The position numbers were made by a program, and so were the translations under genes. From Niebla homalea (taxonomy: Eukaryota; Ascomycota; Lecanoromycetes; Lecanorales; Ramalinaceae), in assembly GCA_019925105.1 (NCBI GenBank), contig JAHGAU010000006.1, positions 1,426,001 through 1,490,000 on the forward strand: a DNA stretch of 64,000 nt. Reading direction: 5' to 3'. Below the pieces are notes generated by a model, which had not been told where the DNA came from, did no database searches, and saw nothing but the letters and a program-made list of their open reading frames with translations. Shown here piece after piece: positions 9,654-20,119 of this stretch (position 1 is the stretch's first letter; each line of letters starts with the position of its first letter).

Positions 9654-12600
9654 TCACCAACTCATCCAAAACTCCCCTGGACCCGGCCCCTTATCCGATT
9701 CCTCCTGTGTAAGCGGAGTCGGCCCCGTAGTATCCGGCCACTCCTCCTGGTCTGGCGCGGCCTCCTCTTGAATATCTGTCCCCTTCCCCTGGTGCTTTTC
9801 CCTCTCCTCCATCCCTCCCTCCCCAACCGACCCCTCCGCAAGCGTAACCGAGCTCGCCGTCCTACGCAGAGCAGGCCTCATTTTCTGCACCGCCTCCCAC
9901 ACACCCAGCCAATTCGCCTCCACCTGCCCACCCGCTACCATCTCCCTGAGATGATCGAGCTGCCGCCTCCCTCTCCTCCTGACCTGCTGCCTCCTCTGCC
10001 TGCTCGCCCGGCGCTGCTGCGTGCTCCACCTGTCGATGGTCTTCCGGTGAAGCTGTTGGCGACACATGTTCCTCATGCATTCCTGAATATGTTGCAGGTC
10101 GAGAGTGGTGGCGTGGCGGACGATCCGCTGCACCTTCGTCACACCCAGAGCATCGATTCCCGCGCTTGTCATTACGGCGGGGACGGTGAAGCTAATCGAA
10201 GGATGGAATTTGAAGTTGGGCGGGACGGGGTTCTCCACATCGGCGGCGGTGCTGCTTTCCTCCCCAACAGCAGTGTCGTCTGATTGGTGATAATCACCGC
10301 CATCATGATCTTCCGCGTTTTTGAGGGCGTCGGCGCTGCTTTCGCCCACAGCGACCTTGTCTACCTGGTGAAGATCATCCTCCTGGCCCCAGTTCCGAGA
10401 CCAGCGTTTCTTGATGCCCCGGCGACGACGGTATTCCGTTCCTGCGTAGGGGTTGCTGAAGTCCATCTTCTTGTTGACACTAGCTTGACTCTCCCCACTC
10501 TGCCCAGCATCAACAGCATTAGCGCCGCCGCTGTTGGTACTACCACTACCGTCAGCACTACGACTGCTGTTGCTGTGTACAGCGCATGCCCTCTCAAACC
10601 GCCTCCCCAAGGTATCATACACTGCGTCCCCATCCGGCGCAGCTGTCCCTTGAATCTCGCAGCTCAAGCCATCTTCCGCGACGGTGACGCTGCGTTTATA
10701 CCGCCACGTCAGCGGATCAGTCAGGGATTCCTCGCCATGCATGTCGACGACTCGCCCAAGAGAGCGGGGACTGGCGGGGGTTAAAGTGACATCGACGAAC
10801 GCCTCACCCCAGATCAGGGTCCAACATTCCTTTTCTTTGATGTTAGCGGTGAATGGGATTGGCGGCTCTGGGTTTCCTGATTGTCGACAGGAGGACGGTG
10901 GTGGTGTTGATGACGCCGATTGGGCTGAAGCCCGGGCCCTACGGGCTTCCAAGTACTCGCTAAGTTCGAATACCTTTGTTCGAGTATCTGGACGTGATGG
11001 GTCCCAAGTCCATGGTGGCGGTGGCCCTGGAGCCGACATCCGCCCCGGGGTCGCGGCGTACGATCTCTCGATGGGACTGGCATCCGCTGTCGGGCCTTCC
11101 GGTGGCACCCGGTCATTCTCCCAGAACTGTTCCTTAGAACGAGACAGGGTCTCGTGATTTTCAGCAACTTTGGCACTGACTTGCAGCGTAGTGCTCCCCT
11201 GCGATGTTGGATGAACACGCACTCCAATCTGGAACTCGTGCAGCGTTCGTCGTATTTGGTCATCCAAAGCCTGCGGCCTCCTCTCGTGATATCGCACCCC
11301 CAGGATGTCATACCAGCCTAGGAATGTGGCTCGGCGTCCTTCCAAGACTTGTTCGGGGCGCATCTTGTCAAGGTCACGTCCATTGGTATCTTCGTCGCTG
11401 TCTTCCAAGAGCGCTGTGCTTGCGACTCTACGTTCACATTCTTCGATCCAATCCTCGCTGGACCTACGACTCTGTGCTGCATTTGTGGCCCTTTTGCCTG
11501 CCTCTGCACTGCGACTGGTCCCTGGGTTTCTGGCTGGGGTTGCGACGCCTTCAGAGACGCTGCCGGTGGCTGTTGGACTACCCTTCTTTTTCCTTTCGAT
11601 CTCCTTCAAATCTCTTGCCGAGGATTCCCTGATCGACCAAGTTACCTCTTCAAACACTGGTACGGCATCAAGTTGCCTATCTGAATGCACACGTGGCAAT
11701 GAGTGGATACACCCAAATTCCTCCTCAGTGTCATCAGTGCTGCTGAAAAACAGGCTGGGCCATTCCGGATACTTCTTGCCGGCATGCAGGAGAATGAAAG
11801 TGGGATAGGCCAGTACTGAAGCTTCTAGCTCTGCATTGGGGGTGACACAGCTGTAAAACGTTGCCGGCCCGGTAGTGATGGTGTGCAATTCTCCTACCTG
11901 ATAAAAGTGCTGAAGTTCGGCAAGAGAGTAGGTCTTCTCCGTTAATAAAGGACATGGTTGGACCGGTGGGGAAGGGGACTTCAGGACCGAGCTTGCTGTC
12001 CATGGCTCTCTGCGCTCTTGTGGCCCAGTGGAAGCTTGTTGCTCAGCACTGGACTCCTCAAAGGGCTGGAACATGGCTGCTTTCGGCTTCAATGGCGTTG
12101 ATGGAAGAGATTGGTCAGGAGGCGATCCTGCCTGCTGGGCGAGAGCAATCATGTTCGCGCAGGGATTCTTCAGAACCATGTTGATGTGTGCAGCGTTACA
12201 TAGCTCCACAATCCCGGGCAGGCGCGAGGCGGACGACTCTGGTAGGTCGTTGGCCCGATCTGAGTCATCTCCTCTGCTCGTCGTTTGTTTGAGCCCAAGA
12301 TTACGACGTACTCGGTCCTGGATGCGTCGGTGTCGCAAGCTCTTCACTTGACTGTCTGGTTCGCCGTTGAAGCCCGACACCTGAGGGCCGTGGGGTCCGG
12401 GTGTGCTGGCTATTCTGACCTGCGAAACTCCTGTACTTTCACGTTGCGAGTCGTCGTCCTTGCGTCCGCGTTTGCTGATCCGGGACGGATGGGTATTCCG
12501 AGGTCTAGGTGGAGGAGGCATCTGCTCTTGTGACAATGTTCTCTTTATTTCTCGTTGTCTTTGCTTGTCTCGGGGCTCGGGCTGTGACCTCGATTGCTCA

Positions 12601-13022
12601 ACTTGGAGGGGATAACAGGAGTCAGAAGACAAGACCTTCCTTCGTTCGCAATCCTTTGCCACGCGAGGAGCAAAAATGCAAAGACCGACATCGATGCTGT
12701 GCGTGCCATCCTCGTCTGCTGCGAGTAGATCTTCTCTGAAGTGTCCTTGACTTGGGAGTGAAGTATGCGCTGTCGGTAATTCTTCCTTAAATCGTGACCC
12801 CCGAGTTGGGATTGCAGTATCAGAAGCGGCTATATCGTGATGGCGAGCTTCTTCCATGCTTTGTCTAGTACTCAAAGGGCCAGTTTCCGTGGCAGCGCTC
12901 GCTCTTGAGAGCTCCAAATGTCTCCGCCTTTTTTCCCGCAGCTTCTTGTTGGGCATCCTTCTCATCTGATGGTACTGGTATTCCTTCTGCTTCTCTAAAT
13001 ATGACCTCACTAGTGATAACAT
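9654..13022 (-). CDS. Large uncharacterised protein with hydrophobic N-terminus
   Basis: A minus-strand frame open from 13139 down to a TGA at 9654. The first in-frame ATG is at 13022 (1122 aa), but 38 codons upstream are also open and encode a hydrophobic stretch (NYALSTLGGVRIVVYGLPKF) that looks like a membrane segment. An acceptor TAG at 13140-13142 suggests a missing 5' exon. Numbered from 13136, residues about 60-390 are basic and disordered. Residues about 395-510 look ordered: YSLAELQHFYQVGELHTI, then CVTPNAELEASVLAYPTF and a Trp-containing acidic patch. Residues about 615-660 (YDILGVRYHERRP) and 790-880 also look folded. The C-terminus is Arg-rich and probably coiled. I recognise no family. 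It may be a membrane-anchored scaffold, which is inference. It converges on the AFG3-type gene with 210 bp between stop codons. Confidence 0.65.
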   Translation of the reverse strand: MLSLVRSYLEKQKEYQYHQMRRMPNKKLREKRRRHLELSRASAATETGPLSTRQSMEEARHHDIAASDTAIPTRGSRFKEELPTAHTSLPSQGHFREDLLAADEDGTHSIDVGLCIFAPRVAKDCERRKVLSSDSCYPLQVEQSRSQPEPRDKQRQREIKRTLSQEQMPPPPRPRNTHPSRISKRGRKDDDSQRESTGVSQVRIASTPGPHGPQVSGFNGEPDSQVKSLRHRRIQDRVRRNLGLKQTTSRGDDSDRANDLPESSASRLPGIVELCNAAHINMVLKNPCANMIALAQQAGSPPDQSLPSTPLKPKAAMFQPFEESSAEQQASTGPQERREPWTASSVLKSPSPPVQPCPLLTEKTYSLAELQHFYQVGELHTITTGPATFYSCVTPNAELEASVLAYPTFILLHAGKKYPEWPSLFFSSTDDTEEEFGCIHSLPRVHSDRQLDAVPVFEEVTWSIRESSARDLKEIERKKKGSPTATGSVSEGVATPARNPGTSRSAEAGKRATNAAQSRRSSEDWIEECERRVASTALLEDSDEDTNGRDLDKMRPEQVLEGRRATFLGWYDILGVRYHERRPQALDDQIRRTLHEFQIGVRVHPTSQGSTTLQVSAKVAENHETLSRSKEQFWENDRVPPEGPTADASPIERSYAATPGRMSAPGPPPPWTWDPSRPDTRTKVFELSEYLEARRARASAQSASSTPPPSSCRQSGNPEPPIPFTANIKEKECWTLIWGEAFVDVTLTPASPRSLGRVVDMHGEESLTDPLTWRYKRSVTVAEDGLSCEIQGTAAPDGDAVYDTLGRRFERACAVHSNSSRSADGSGSTNSGGANAVDAGQSGESQASVNKKMDFSNPYAGTEYRRRRGIKKRWSRNWGQEDDLHQVDKVAVGESSADALKNAEDHDGGDYHQSDDTAVGEESSTAADVENPVPPNFKFHPSISFTVPAVMTSAGIDALGVTKVQRIVRHATTLDLQHIQECMRNMCRQQLHRKTIDRWSTQQRRASRQRRQQVRRRGRRQLDHLREMVAGGQVEANWLGVWEAVQKMRPALRRTASSVTLAEGSVGEGGMEEREKHQGKGTDIQEEAAPDQEEWPDTTGPTPLTQEESDKGPGPGEFWMSW

Positions 13023-13139
13023 GTAGATAAAAAACTTCGGTAGCCCATAAACAACAATGCGGACACCACCAAGAGTACTCAATGCGTAGTTGAGAATGGC
13101 GGTGAGGAGCCATCTTTTGGATAAGTAGTTGAGCAAGTG

Positions 13140-13631
13140 CTATTCTCAAAGGATGGTCGCGCTTGCCTCAATAGAAGGGCAGGGAGAATAATGATTGGGC
13201 TGTTCGACAAATTATTCGACAGTGGAAGAGCAATTGGGAACCGAAGGAACTTTAAGGCTGACAAAACACAGAACTCTCATTTAGAGAGGACTGGAGTGGC
13301 TTGAAGATGCAACGAGGGACGAGATACAACCAAAAGGACTTCATTAACTAAATCGATTACATACCCTCAATATGTAGAGACCTACCCAATCCATATACAA
13401 AGCCCCGGTGTCTGCTCGACGCTGAAAGACCGAATCTCCACTTTAACCTCATGGCGGCTGCCGATGCTTTCGGTTGCAGGGCGCCACTCCTTGGTGCTGA
13501 AAATTCGGTCTGCGGAGACAGTGAACACCATCATTACGGAGCAATTGTCGTCAAAATACGTGAATCCCAGCTCTTGGAAAAAGTGCCCAACAAGTGTGGG
13601 CGTCCAAGAAGGGATGGCCCCGACAGTGTTC
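13140..13631. other. Intergenic / 5' region of the large unknown gene
   Basis: About 490 bp between the 9.6-13.1 kb gene and the stop of the C2H2 gene. An ATG on the minus strand near 13280 opens a short frame, but I found no convincing donor linking it to the exon at 13139. No other feature is seen. Confidence 0.4.
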
Positions 13632-15196
13632 CTATGCTTGGTACAGCTCTCGGTGAGCCTCGTGCGCTATGCCCTCCATGCCGCCGAACACACCCTCATC
13701 ATCGTCGTGGCTTGGACTCAGATTCGAATGGTCACTATAGCCTCGTTGCGTCGAGGGTCTGCGCTCGTTGCCCCTTCGAACTTCCCGTTCGTTTGAGAGC
13801 GGCTGATAAGATGGACTCGGCAGCCCAAGATCAAGGTTGGGCGGAAAGTGGCCCGACTTTGTACGTTGATGCTGTTCAACATACTGAGCAGGGAGTGGGG
13901 GCACCGGCGGCACGTCCGGGGGCAGAAGCACAGGACCCATGCGAGGGGTTCCGAAGCTACAGAGGGTCTCAACAGCAGCCGCGAGACCGCTCTCTTCCTC
14001 GCCATTGAGGGCGGAAGCATACCCCGAAGACGTTGGTCGATTGTGCGATGAGTACTGGGACCAACCATTGAGACTGGGACAAGACTCCGAGGGCGCGGAT
14101 TGATAAGATCGCGAGTACGAAGAGCTCATACCACTATGTCTTTTGGCTCTACCAATGTTAATGCCTTCAGGAATCCCGTATTGATCATTCATCGGTGGCG
14201 GTGTCGTCTCTGCTGAACTATAGGCAGCATCGTCATCATCAGAGGCTTGAATATCAGAATATCCAGAAGCAGCTGGTGATGCAGACGAATCATCGCTTCC
14301 AGTTCGCTTTCGATCGTCTGGGGCCGGGCATTCCTGGTTCATGTTGACCAGCACAGAGGCCGCCTCAAGGAGCTGTACCTGCTGGTGCTTGGAAATGAGA
14401 AGCTTGGACGTGACAGCCCATGCCGGATCATGCTCCCATCTGTACAGATTTCAGGTTAGCAGCGATCTGCCAATAAGGAGGTCACCGATAGCAGATGGGG
14501 GTAGTCGGATGATCCTGGCTCCCTGCCCCAACAATGCGGGAGAGTAAGGTGAAGGTGCGAAGTAAGAAAAGTGAAAGGGTACTGACAGATGTTTTGTCAG
14601 ACAGCTGCTGTGCTTGTACCCTTTGCCGCATTTCTCGCATCTAAGTTCACCGCTCGAGCTCTTGCCGTCATTTTTGGAAAGGTGGGAGCCTTCACTGGCG
14701 CGCCTCGCACGCACCTTTGAGCCGTGATTGACGGGCAGAAAACCTTCTGCGATGGCAGAGTCGGCACCGGTAGGCTCAATGCTGAATGTGGGGTTGGCCA
14801 GATGACCTTCGGTGTAGGGCCTACCGTCATTTGCGAATCTGTCGTGGTCCTGTTGTTTTGTCTGGTCCAGATGGGTCATCGACGTGCCGTGCAGGTTTGC
14901 TATCTCATCGTCGTGCAACCCATTCAAAGCAGCTCGGACTGCAGCTACATTGTTCACACTGGACGCATTTGTGCTCTTCCTTCTCGTGACCCGGTGGGAA
15001 GGATTCAGGCTCCCAAGAGAAATGGAATGAGAGTGGTGGCGTGAAGTAGAAGCCCGGGTTGGAACCCCTGGTGAGGACAGAGAGTTCATGGACAGTCGCT
15101 GCGGGTTTGAGGGACGCGTGACGTGAGGATCCTGTCAGATGAGAATCAGTCTTGCCTTCTTGTTGGTAAAAGGGATTGCTGTACCTTGGCTGCCAT
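13632..15196 (-). CDS. Single C2H2 zinc-finger transcription factor
   Basis: Three exons on the minus strand: 15196-15185, 15131-14587 and 14439-13632, giving 454 aa. Exon 1 is only 12 nt (MAAK); its GTACAG donor joins GACAG|GAT in perfect frame. The second intron (147 nt) starts GTCAGT and ends TACAG. It splits the zinc finger: exon 2 supplies CEKC...CLTKH and exon 3 supplies the last His in LWEH, restoring C-X2-C-X12-H-X3-H at about 169-190. The conserved stretch TSKLLISKHQQVQLLEAASV follows the finger. The N-terminus has SHSISLGSLNPSHRVTRRKS. The C-terminal half is Ser/Pro-rich with an acidic patch. A single finger plus a family-specific extension suggests a fungal regulator of unknown targets. 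Without the 12-nt exon the protein would start at an internal Met 18 codons into exon 2. Confidence 0.85.
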
Positions 15197-16683
15197 GATC
15201 TCGTGCGCACTCGGCTCTCTCGATCTGAGTTGAGAAACTACCTCAGATCAGAGAGCCGGAGCAGAAACCCGTCTTATCTTTTCAACTTGGCAAAATCTGA
15301 TGTTGCAGACCTTAAGGGCAAGACGAAGGTGACAGTGGGGTGATGCACGGACGCTCAAGGCCGCTGTTTCCAATTGCACGAATTGTTGTCCAAGTAAGTT
15401 AAGGTCGAAATGACTGCTGTGCACTTGTGAAATCGTTCCAAAGGAAAAACAATAATGTCAATAAAAATTGAAAAAGATCTGGTATTGGTCGGTATCGAGG
15501 CCTCTCAGGGGCGGAGTAGGAGAGGCTGTGACCTAAACGGAATCAATAATCAATAACCAATCCAGAAACGGCGGGTCGCTCCACGAGGATGCTACCGCTT
15601 GACCGCTGAGATGGCAGTGAGTCGCAAAGAAATGCTTTCAGGAGAAGTCAATGGTAGAAGGCTACAAGAGAACGAAGGGTGGGGAATGGGGCAATTGGAG
15701 AATTAAAATAAATTTCCCATTTTTCCCTTCTATCATGGGGGGGCAAAAACCCATTTATTATTATCACTGCAGAATTATGCGGCAGTGCGGGGCCTAATGA
15801 TCTACGCTCCGAAGCCAGTAGTTGAGCAGCTGGTCAAGGTCCCACTCGCCCACTCCGAAACAGGTCACCTGCCCGCGAATCGTTCGCAGTAAGTCCAGAC
15901 CAAAGATCAGCACAGGGCCAAATCACGCGCAGGCAGTGGAATTATTTTGTGGAGTTTTTCCACCCTCCCCTCATCAGATTGTGCACCTGGGTGGCACCTG
16001 GAGGCCTCAGTCGGAAAATTCGTACATAGCCATAACATGCTTCTCTTGCCTCTTCTTGCTCTGAAGTTTCACTCACGAGCAATTCCGAGGCAACAGTGAA
16101 TGCCCAGCTCTTGCTTGGTCTTTTGTTCCGCCCAATCTGGCGCCCCCAACTCTAAAACAAATCCTCCGCAGGAACACCAGCTCCAAGGCTTCGTTCCTGG
16201 ATTTAGAACAGCCAATCTGTCCTAGCCGCTGCGACCAAATGCACCTCCGCCAGTCGGCGCGACTCGCGCTTTGTCCTCTCCTGGAAAAGATCACCAACCA
16301 AGAGTGTCCAAGACCAATGAGCTTATGCAGGTAATACTTCGGCTAGAAGCACGCTCCAAGCGTCCTTCCTCATCCCGCCACTTCCGCTGTCGTCGGAGAT
16401 CTTCACTTTCTGGTTGAGGCGTCCAAGCTCCCTCGACAGCCTAACCTATTTCTCATCATGATCAAAGCAGGCCGGCTGCGACAATGCCGTCAGTGATACG
16501 ACTGCAGCAATTTCCATCCACCCATGCTTCGATGCGTCAACGCCATCGAGGTCGTCATTTGCATCTGCTTCAACATTCGAGTCTCGTTCTTGAGCGGCAC
16601 CATTTTTCTCTATTCGAAACGTCCAACAAGTCCGGAAGCATATGCACGGACTTGAGGACGCCCCTCGTGAGGAATCCCAAAGT
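15197..16683. other. Intergenic region, about 1.5 kb
   Basis: It lies between the start of the C2H2 gene and the stop of the Zn2Cys6 gene, both on the minus strand. It contains A/T-rich and poly-purine stretches (about 15430-15480 and 15700-15780). No coding frame with a start, splice signals or family similarity was found. It probably holds the C2H2 promoter and 5' UTR and the 3' UTR of the next gene. Confidence 0.45.
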
Positions 16684-18187
16684 TCAAGAAGCCAGTGCCA
16701 GAGTCTGCTTTGCAAACTCTCTCTCATTCGGGTCGTTGAACTTGGCTGAAGGGAAGTCTTCGTTTTGGACATCGAGAATTTCCTTCTTGGGGATGGCTAG
16801 CTGCCTGTCGATTGCTGTGTCAAAATTGCTGCTGACCCGCGTTCCCTGTATCGGATTCTCTAAATCTCCATTGGTGACGAAGTTGGTCCGCAAGTGCACC
16901 GTGTTCATCGGCCACTGTATCCAGTAATGCAAATCAGGGTGTAGTTCCTGACGGATGTTGTGGATGATATGCTGTGCCCAACCATTCAACCACCAGTATC
17001 GATCTAGGTGATAGAGATTCACGCAGTAATGGGCCAGAATGATCAACGCCTCCGGCCTCTTGTGATTGAGCATGCCGATGAAATGTTGCGGGATGTACAC
17101 CGGCCACAAGAAGGCCAGGGACACCTCACACTCATAAGCCGTTTTGTTGTTGAGACGAATAAAACATTGTCGAAGTTGATATACTGCCTGTTTGCATGCT
17201 TGAATGTCTTCCTTGCTTCCAGTCAAGCTATCACAATATGCATCAAGGTAACCAAGCTGCTCCAACAAGATGGAAGGCAAATCAGTGCCATTAGGAGACT
17301 CATTGAAGTCATGGAGCAAGCCATTCAACCTACCCCCCTTGATGGTCATCCACACGCTCTGAATGACCGAGTTGACACCGCGAATGAGGGGCAGCCACTC
17401 ATCAGAATCCTCGCCGTTGTAGTTGAACATGCCGAGGCTGTCTGCCGCCTTGGGGGATTCAAACCCATAAACGACAATGATGGTAGACATTGCAAAGAAA
17501 GCATCGCCCTTGCTGTCATTCATCTCAGTGGTCATGGCAGCCCTGAATTGACTGAGGGCGGAGTCCTGTTGCCTGACCGCTAGATTCAGGTAATAGTCTT
17601 GCTGGTCCTGTCGTAACACGCTGAGGTGGAGCGCCGAGATGGCCAACATGCCGCGCATGAGGAATTCGTGCTCAAAGGCAAGTTTCGGGACGACCTCTCG
17701 CCATAAGCGATGAGACTCTGCGCGGTCAGACAAGGTGGTACAGGTCACTGTAATGAAATGATGCAATAGCTCAAGATCCTCCATCTGCAGGGGTTGAAGA
17801 TCTCGCCCTGAACCATGAAGATGACCAGGGTTGTGGTTCAGAAGGACGGGAGACTGTCCAGCAGAGCTGTGACGGGTGGATTTGGTATCATTGGAACGCT
17901 GGCGCTTCGCCTTTGGAGACTGTTCCGATTTGGTCGGACTTGTGGCAAAATCGCATTCGATCTCATGCTTCAAACAATTCGAGCATTGCGGCCTAGCTTC
18001 GTTGCACTATTCAGATTGATCAGTCTGTTGTTACACATGGAGAAGATGTCATCTGGCCCTTTTTTAATTTCATCTGATGTTTACATTTGAAGAGAGGTTC
18101 AAAGAGAGGGAATCCTACCTTGATCCGACGTCTTTTGCATTGAGCGCAGCCGTTACGGCTCTTGGGGTGGGACTTACGTGATACCAT
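16684..18187 (-). CDS. Zn2Cys6 transcription factor with fungal-specific regulatory domain
   Basis: Two exons: 18187-18119 (ATG, 23 codons) and 18006-16684, giving 463 aa. The 112-nt intron (GTAGGA...GAATAG) interrupts the binuclear cluster. Splicing gives C-X2-C-X6-C-X6-C-X2-C-X6-C at residues 14-41 (CAQCKRRRIK joined to CNEARPQCSNCLKHEIEC). The start MVSRKSHPKSRNGC is typical of this class. Residues about 90-430 are the helical fungal transcription-factor region, in the style often annotated as sterol-uptake-control-like (LELLHHFITVTC, then HEFLMRGMLAISALHLS, later HYWIQWPMN). It should bind CGG-type DNA half-sites; the target genes are unknown. It is divergent from the DUF3602 gene, with 350 bp between their ATGs. 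Confidence 0.9.
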
Positions 18188-18537
18188 CTCGTCGAGTCTG
18201 TTTGATTATTGCTCAAGAGTGCTTGGAGTGCCTCGCGGCAGAATGGGAATACTGGTTACATGAAGTCAGATCAAGGTTCAGGAACCACGCAGTATTTTGG
18301 ACGGATGGGCGAGTAATGTTGAAGCTGGTGGATTTCTTGACTACTGTTTGTGATACGTTATCCGCGCCCCGTTGCCAAGCCGTCTACGCAATGACGCGGA
18401 AACAGCCCGGCCAACGGCCCCGCGTGGCCCCCACAAGTTTAGTGCAAGGGAGGTTTCCAACAATTTCCAACAATAGGGATGCCAGTATCAGTGTATCCCT
18501 CCATAGATGACTTGTTGTGGCGTCATCGCATTCGGCA
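18188..18537. promoter_or_regulatory. Shared divergent promoter region, Zn2Cys6 gene / DUF3602 gene
   Basis: 350 bp separate the two divergent ATGs at 18187 (minus) and 18538 (plus). No coding signal is seen inside. No specific operator was identified; a control role is inferred from position. Confidence 0.4.
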
Positions 18538-19047
18538 ATGGAATATCGGAAGGTCGGCAGAGGGGGTGCCGGCAACTACTACAACCAACAAGACATCAAA
18601 GATGCTTCCAAGGTATGCAAAAGGCGTCTTGCAAAACGATGCAGGTCCATTTCTGGCACGTGAATCCTAGCTAATCTAGCGCAGCAAATGGACCTCGAAG
18701 CGCAGAAGTATGATGCGCGCAATGCGAGCATAGAAGGTACCACCGACACCAAGTACGCCTCATCTGGACGTGGTGGTGCTGGCAATGTGGCCGATAAGGT
18801 CAAGATCACGGCTTCCACTAAAGAGACAATGGACACCACTCCGGCATTGCAGGAAACGAATGTGGCAAGTGAAGGGCATTGGGGCAGAGGTGGCGCTGGC
18901 AACTATAGAGCCACGGTACCAGGACCGAGCAAACCTGCAGAAAGAGAAATGGAAGACTGGAAGCGAGATGATATCGAAATGGGCCTGAAGCCTCCGGAGC
19001 AAGCCCACCTTGGTAGTGAAAAGCTGTCCAATGATACCCTAGAGTGA
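18538..19047 (+). CDS. DUF3602-family small Gly-rich-motif protein
   Basis: Two exons, 18538-18612 and 18685-19047, joined across a 72-nt intron (GTATGC...GCGCAG), giving 145 aa. The family mark is the repeated motif GRGGAGN: VGRGGAGNYY at residues 6-15, SGRGGAGNVAD near the middle, and WGRGGAGNYRA about 40 residues later. The exon join (DASK|QMDLEAQKYD) is in frame. The protein is hydrophilic with no membrane segment or signal peptide. Proteins of this family are widespread in filamentous fungi and have no established biochemical role that I can cite. The first motif lies wholly in exon 1 and would be lost if translation began at the exon 2 Met. It is convergent with RLP24, with about 95 bp between stops. 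Confidence 0.85.
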
Positions 19048-19142
19048 TTTCACGATGAAGATGATCTGGAATCTGAACCTTCTAACCACCGGTCCCAACG
19101 CCTCGCTGTGATCTTCACCATTCCAACCGTTGTGCCCTGGTC

Positions 19143-19831
19143 TTATTCTGTGTCCATCATGTTCTCCACCCCACCACCGACGAGCAGCCTCTGCTTTATC
19201 TTTGGCTTGCCCTTCGCCTTTACTGGTGCTTGTATCTGCACCTCCACGGCTTGCTGCTCGGCTGTCTTCAAATCATTCTCCACCTCCATCTCCATGGCTT
19301 TCTTCTCGCTGCCCCTCATTCTCGGTAGCAGATGTTCGTTCTCGACGACCAATTTGGCATCAGCCATCCGCTGCGCTTCCCTGTTGCCTTCCATCCGTTT
19401 CTTGTAGAACACTCGTTCTCTCCTTGCCCGTATCTCCTCCACTCGGTTCATGGCCTTGAGAGTCGTGTCCACCAGGCCTCTATCGTACCGCACGGGCACG
19501 TTGCGCCGAGCGGCAAACTGCAAAGTGGTGTCGACGGTCATCTCTTTACCGGCAGCGCGCCGGAAGGCTTTCGTCCACCCTAGTTTCCGAGGGTTGCGCT
19601 TCATCTTGAACTGCGGCAGGGTATTAGCAAAATTGCTCACGCCGTCAGTAACCGTCAGCGTACATTTTTGTGGCATTTGCTGCGACAGAATATGAATTTT
19701 TTGGCATCATTGCGGACGAAAGTGATGCCCTTGGAGGGGTACGTTGGGCGCGAACAGAAGTAGCACGTTTCAATCCTGTTTGGTACCTTAATTCAGAGTA
19801 GATGAGAGAATGAAGGGGTTATTTACCTCAT
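19143..19831 (-). CDS. RLP24: Ribosome biogenesis factor Rlp24 (eL24-like)
   Basis: Three exons on the minus strand: 19831-19827 (only ATGAG), 19775-19664 and 19610-19143, giving 194 aa, close to the 199 aa of yeast Rlp24. Introns are 51 and 53 nt (GTAAAT...ACAG and GTACGC...GCAG). The spliced start is [18 protein letters not shown]. The zinc site is C6, C9, C32 and C36 (CYFC and FCRSKC). [13 protein letters not shown] spans the second junction and is diagnostic of the L24e family. The extended C-terminal half ([36 protein letters not shown]) separates Rlp24 from ribosomal protein eL24. In yeast it enters pre-60S particles in the nucleolus, recruits the AAA ATPase Drg1 and is replaced by eL24 in the cytoplasm. 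Confidence 0.95.
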
Positions 19832-20119
19832 GATTACTGCGCTGGCTCCTTTATAGAGACCAAAGTTGGTCCTAAAATCAGTTGCTGCCAAAATGTTTCT
19901 CCTGGTGGCTGTGGCCGAACTAAGGCCAGATTTGGATTGGCTCCAAAATGCGGCGAAAATGAGCAACTCCGACGACGGGATTTTGAGCCATCCTCCCATC
20001 CTCCCATCCTCCCATCCTCCCATCCTCCTGACATTGAGAACACTCTTTGCGTTTGCACACAAGCACAAGTTCCTCGGTTCAGGAGCTACGTCTCTACATT
20101 ATACCGAGTCCGCCAAGGC
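19832..20119. promoter_or_regulatory. Divergent RLP24 / PAM18 promoter region
   Basis: 288 bp separate the ATGs of RLP24 (19831, minus) and PAM18 (20120, plus). It must carry the 5' UTRs and promoters of two housekeeping genes and contains a five-copy 8-bp repeat at 19989-20028. Confidence 0.5.
19989..20028. repeat. Tandem repeat, 5 x 8 bp (CATCCTCC)
   Basis: Five perfect head-to-tail copies of CATCCTCC (GGAGGATG on the other strand), 40 bp in all. It sits between the divergent ATGs of RLP24 and PAM18. Strand asymmetry is complete: pyrimidines except one A per unit on the plus strand. Confidence 0.9.

Noticed and set aside
16446..16772. 108-codon minus-strand frame next to the Zn2Cys6 gene
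   Set aside because: It overlaps the real C-terminus of that gene in another frame and has no independent support.
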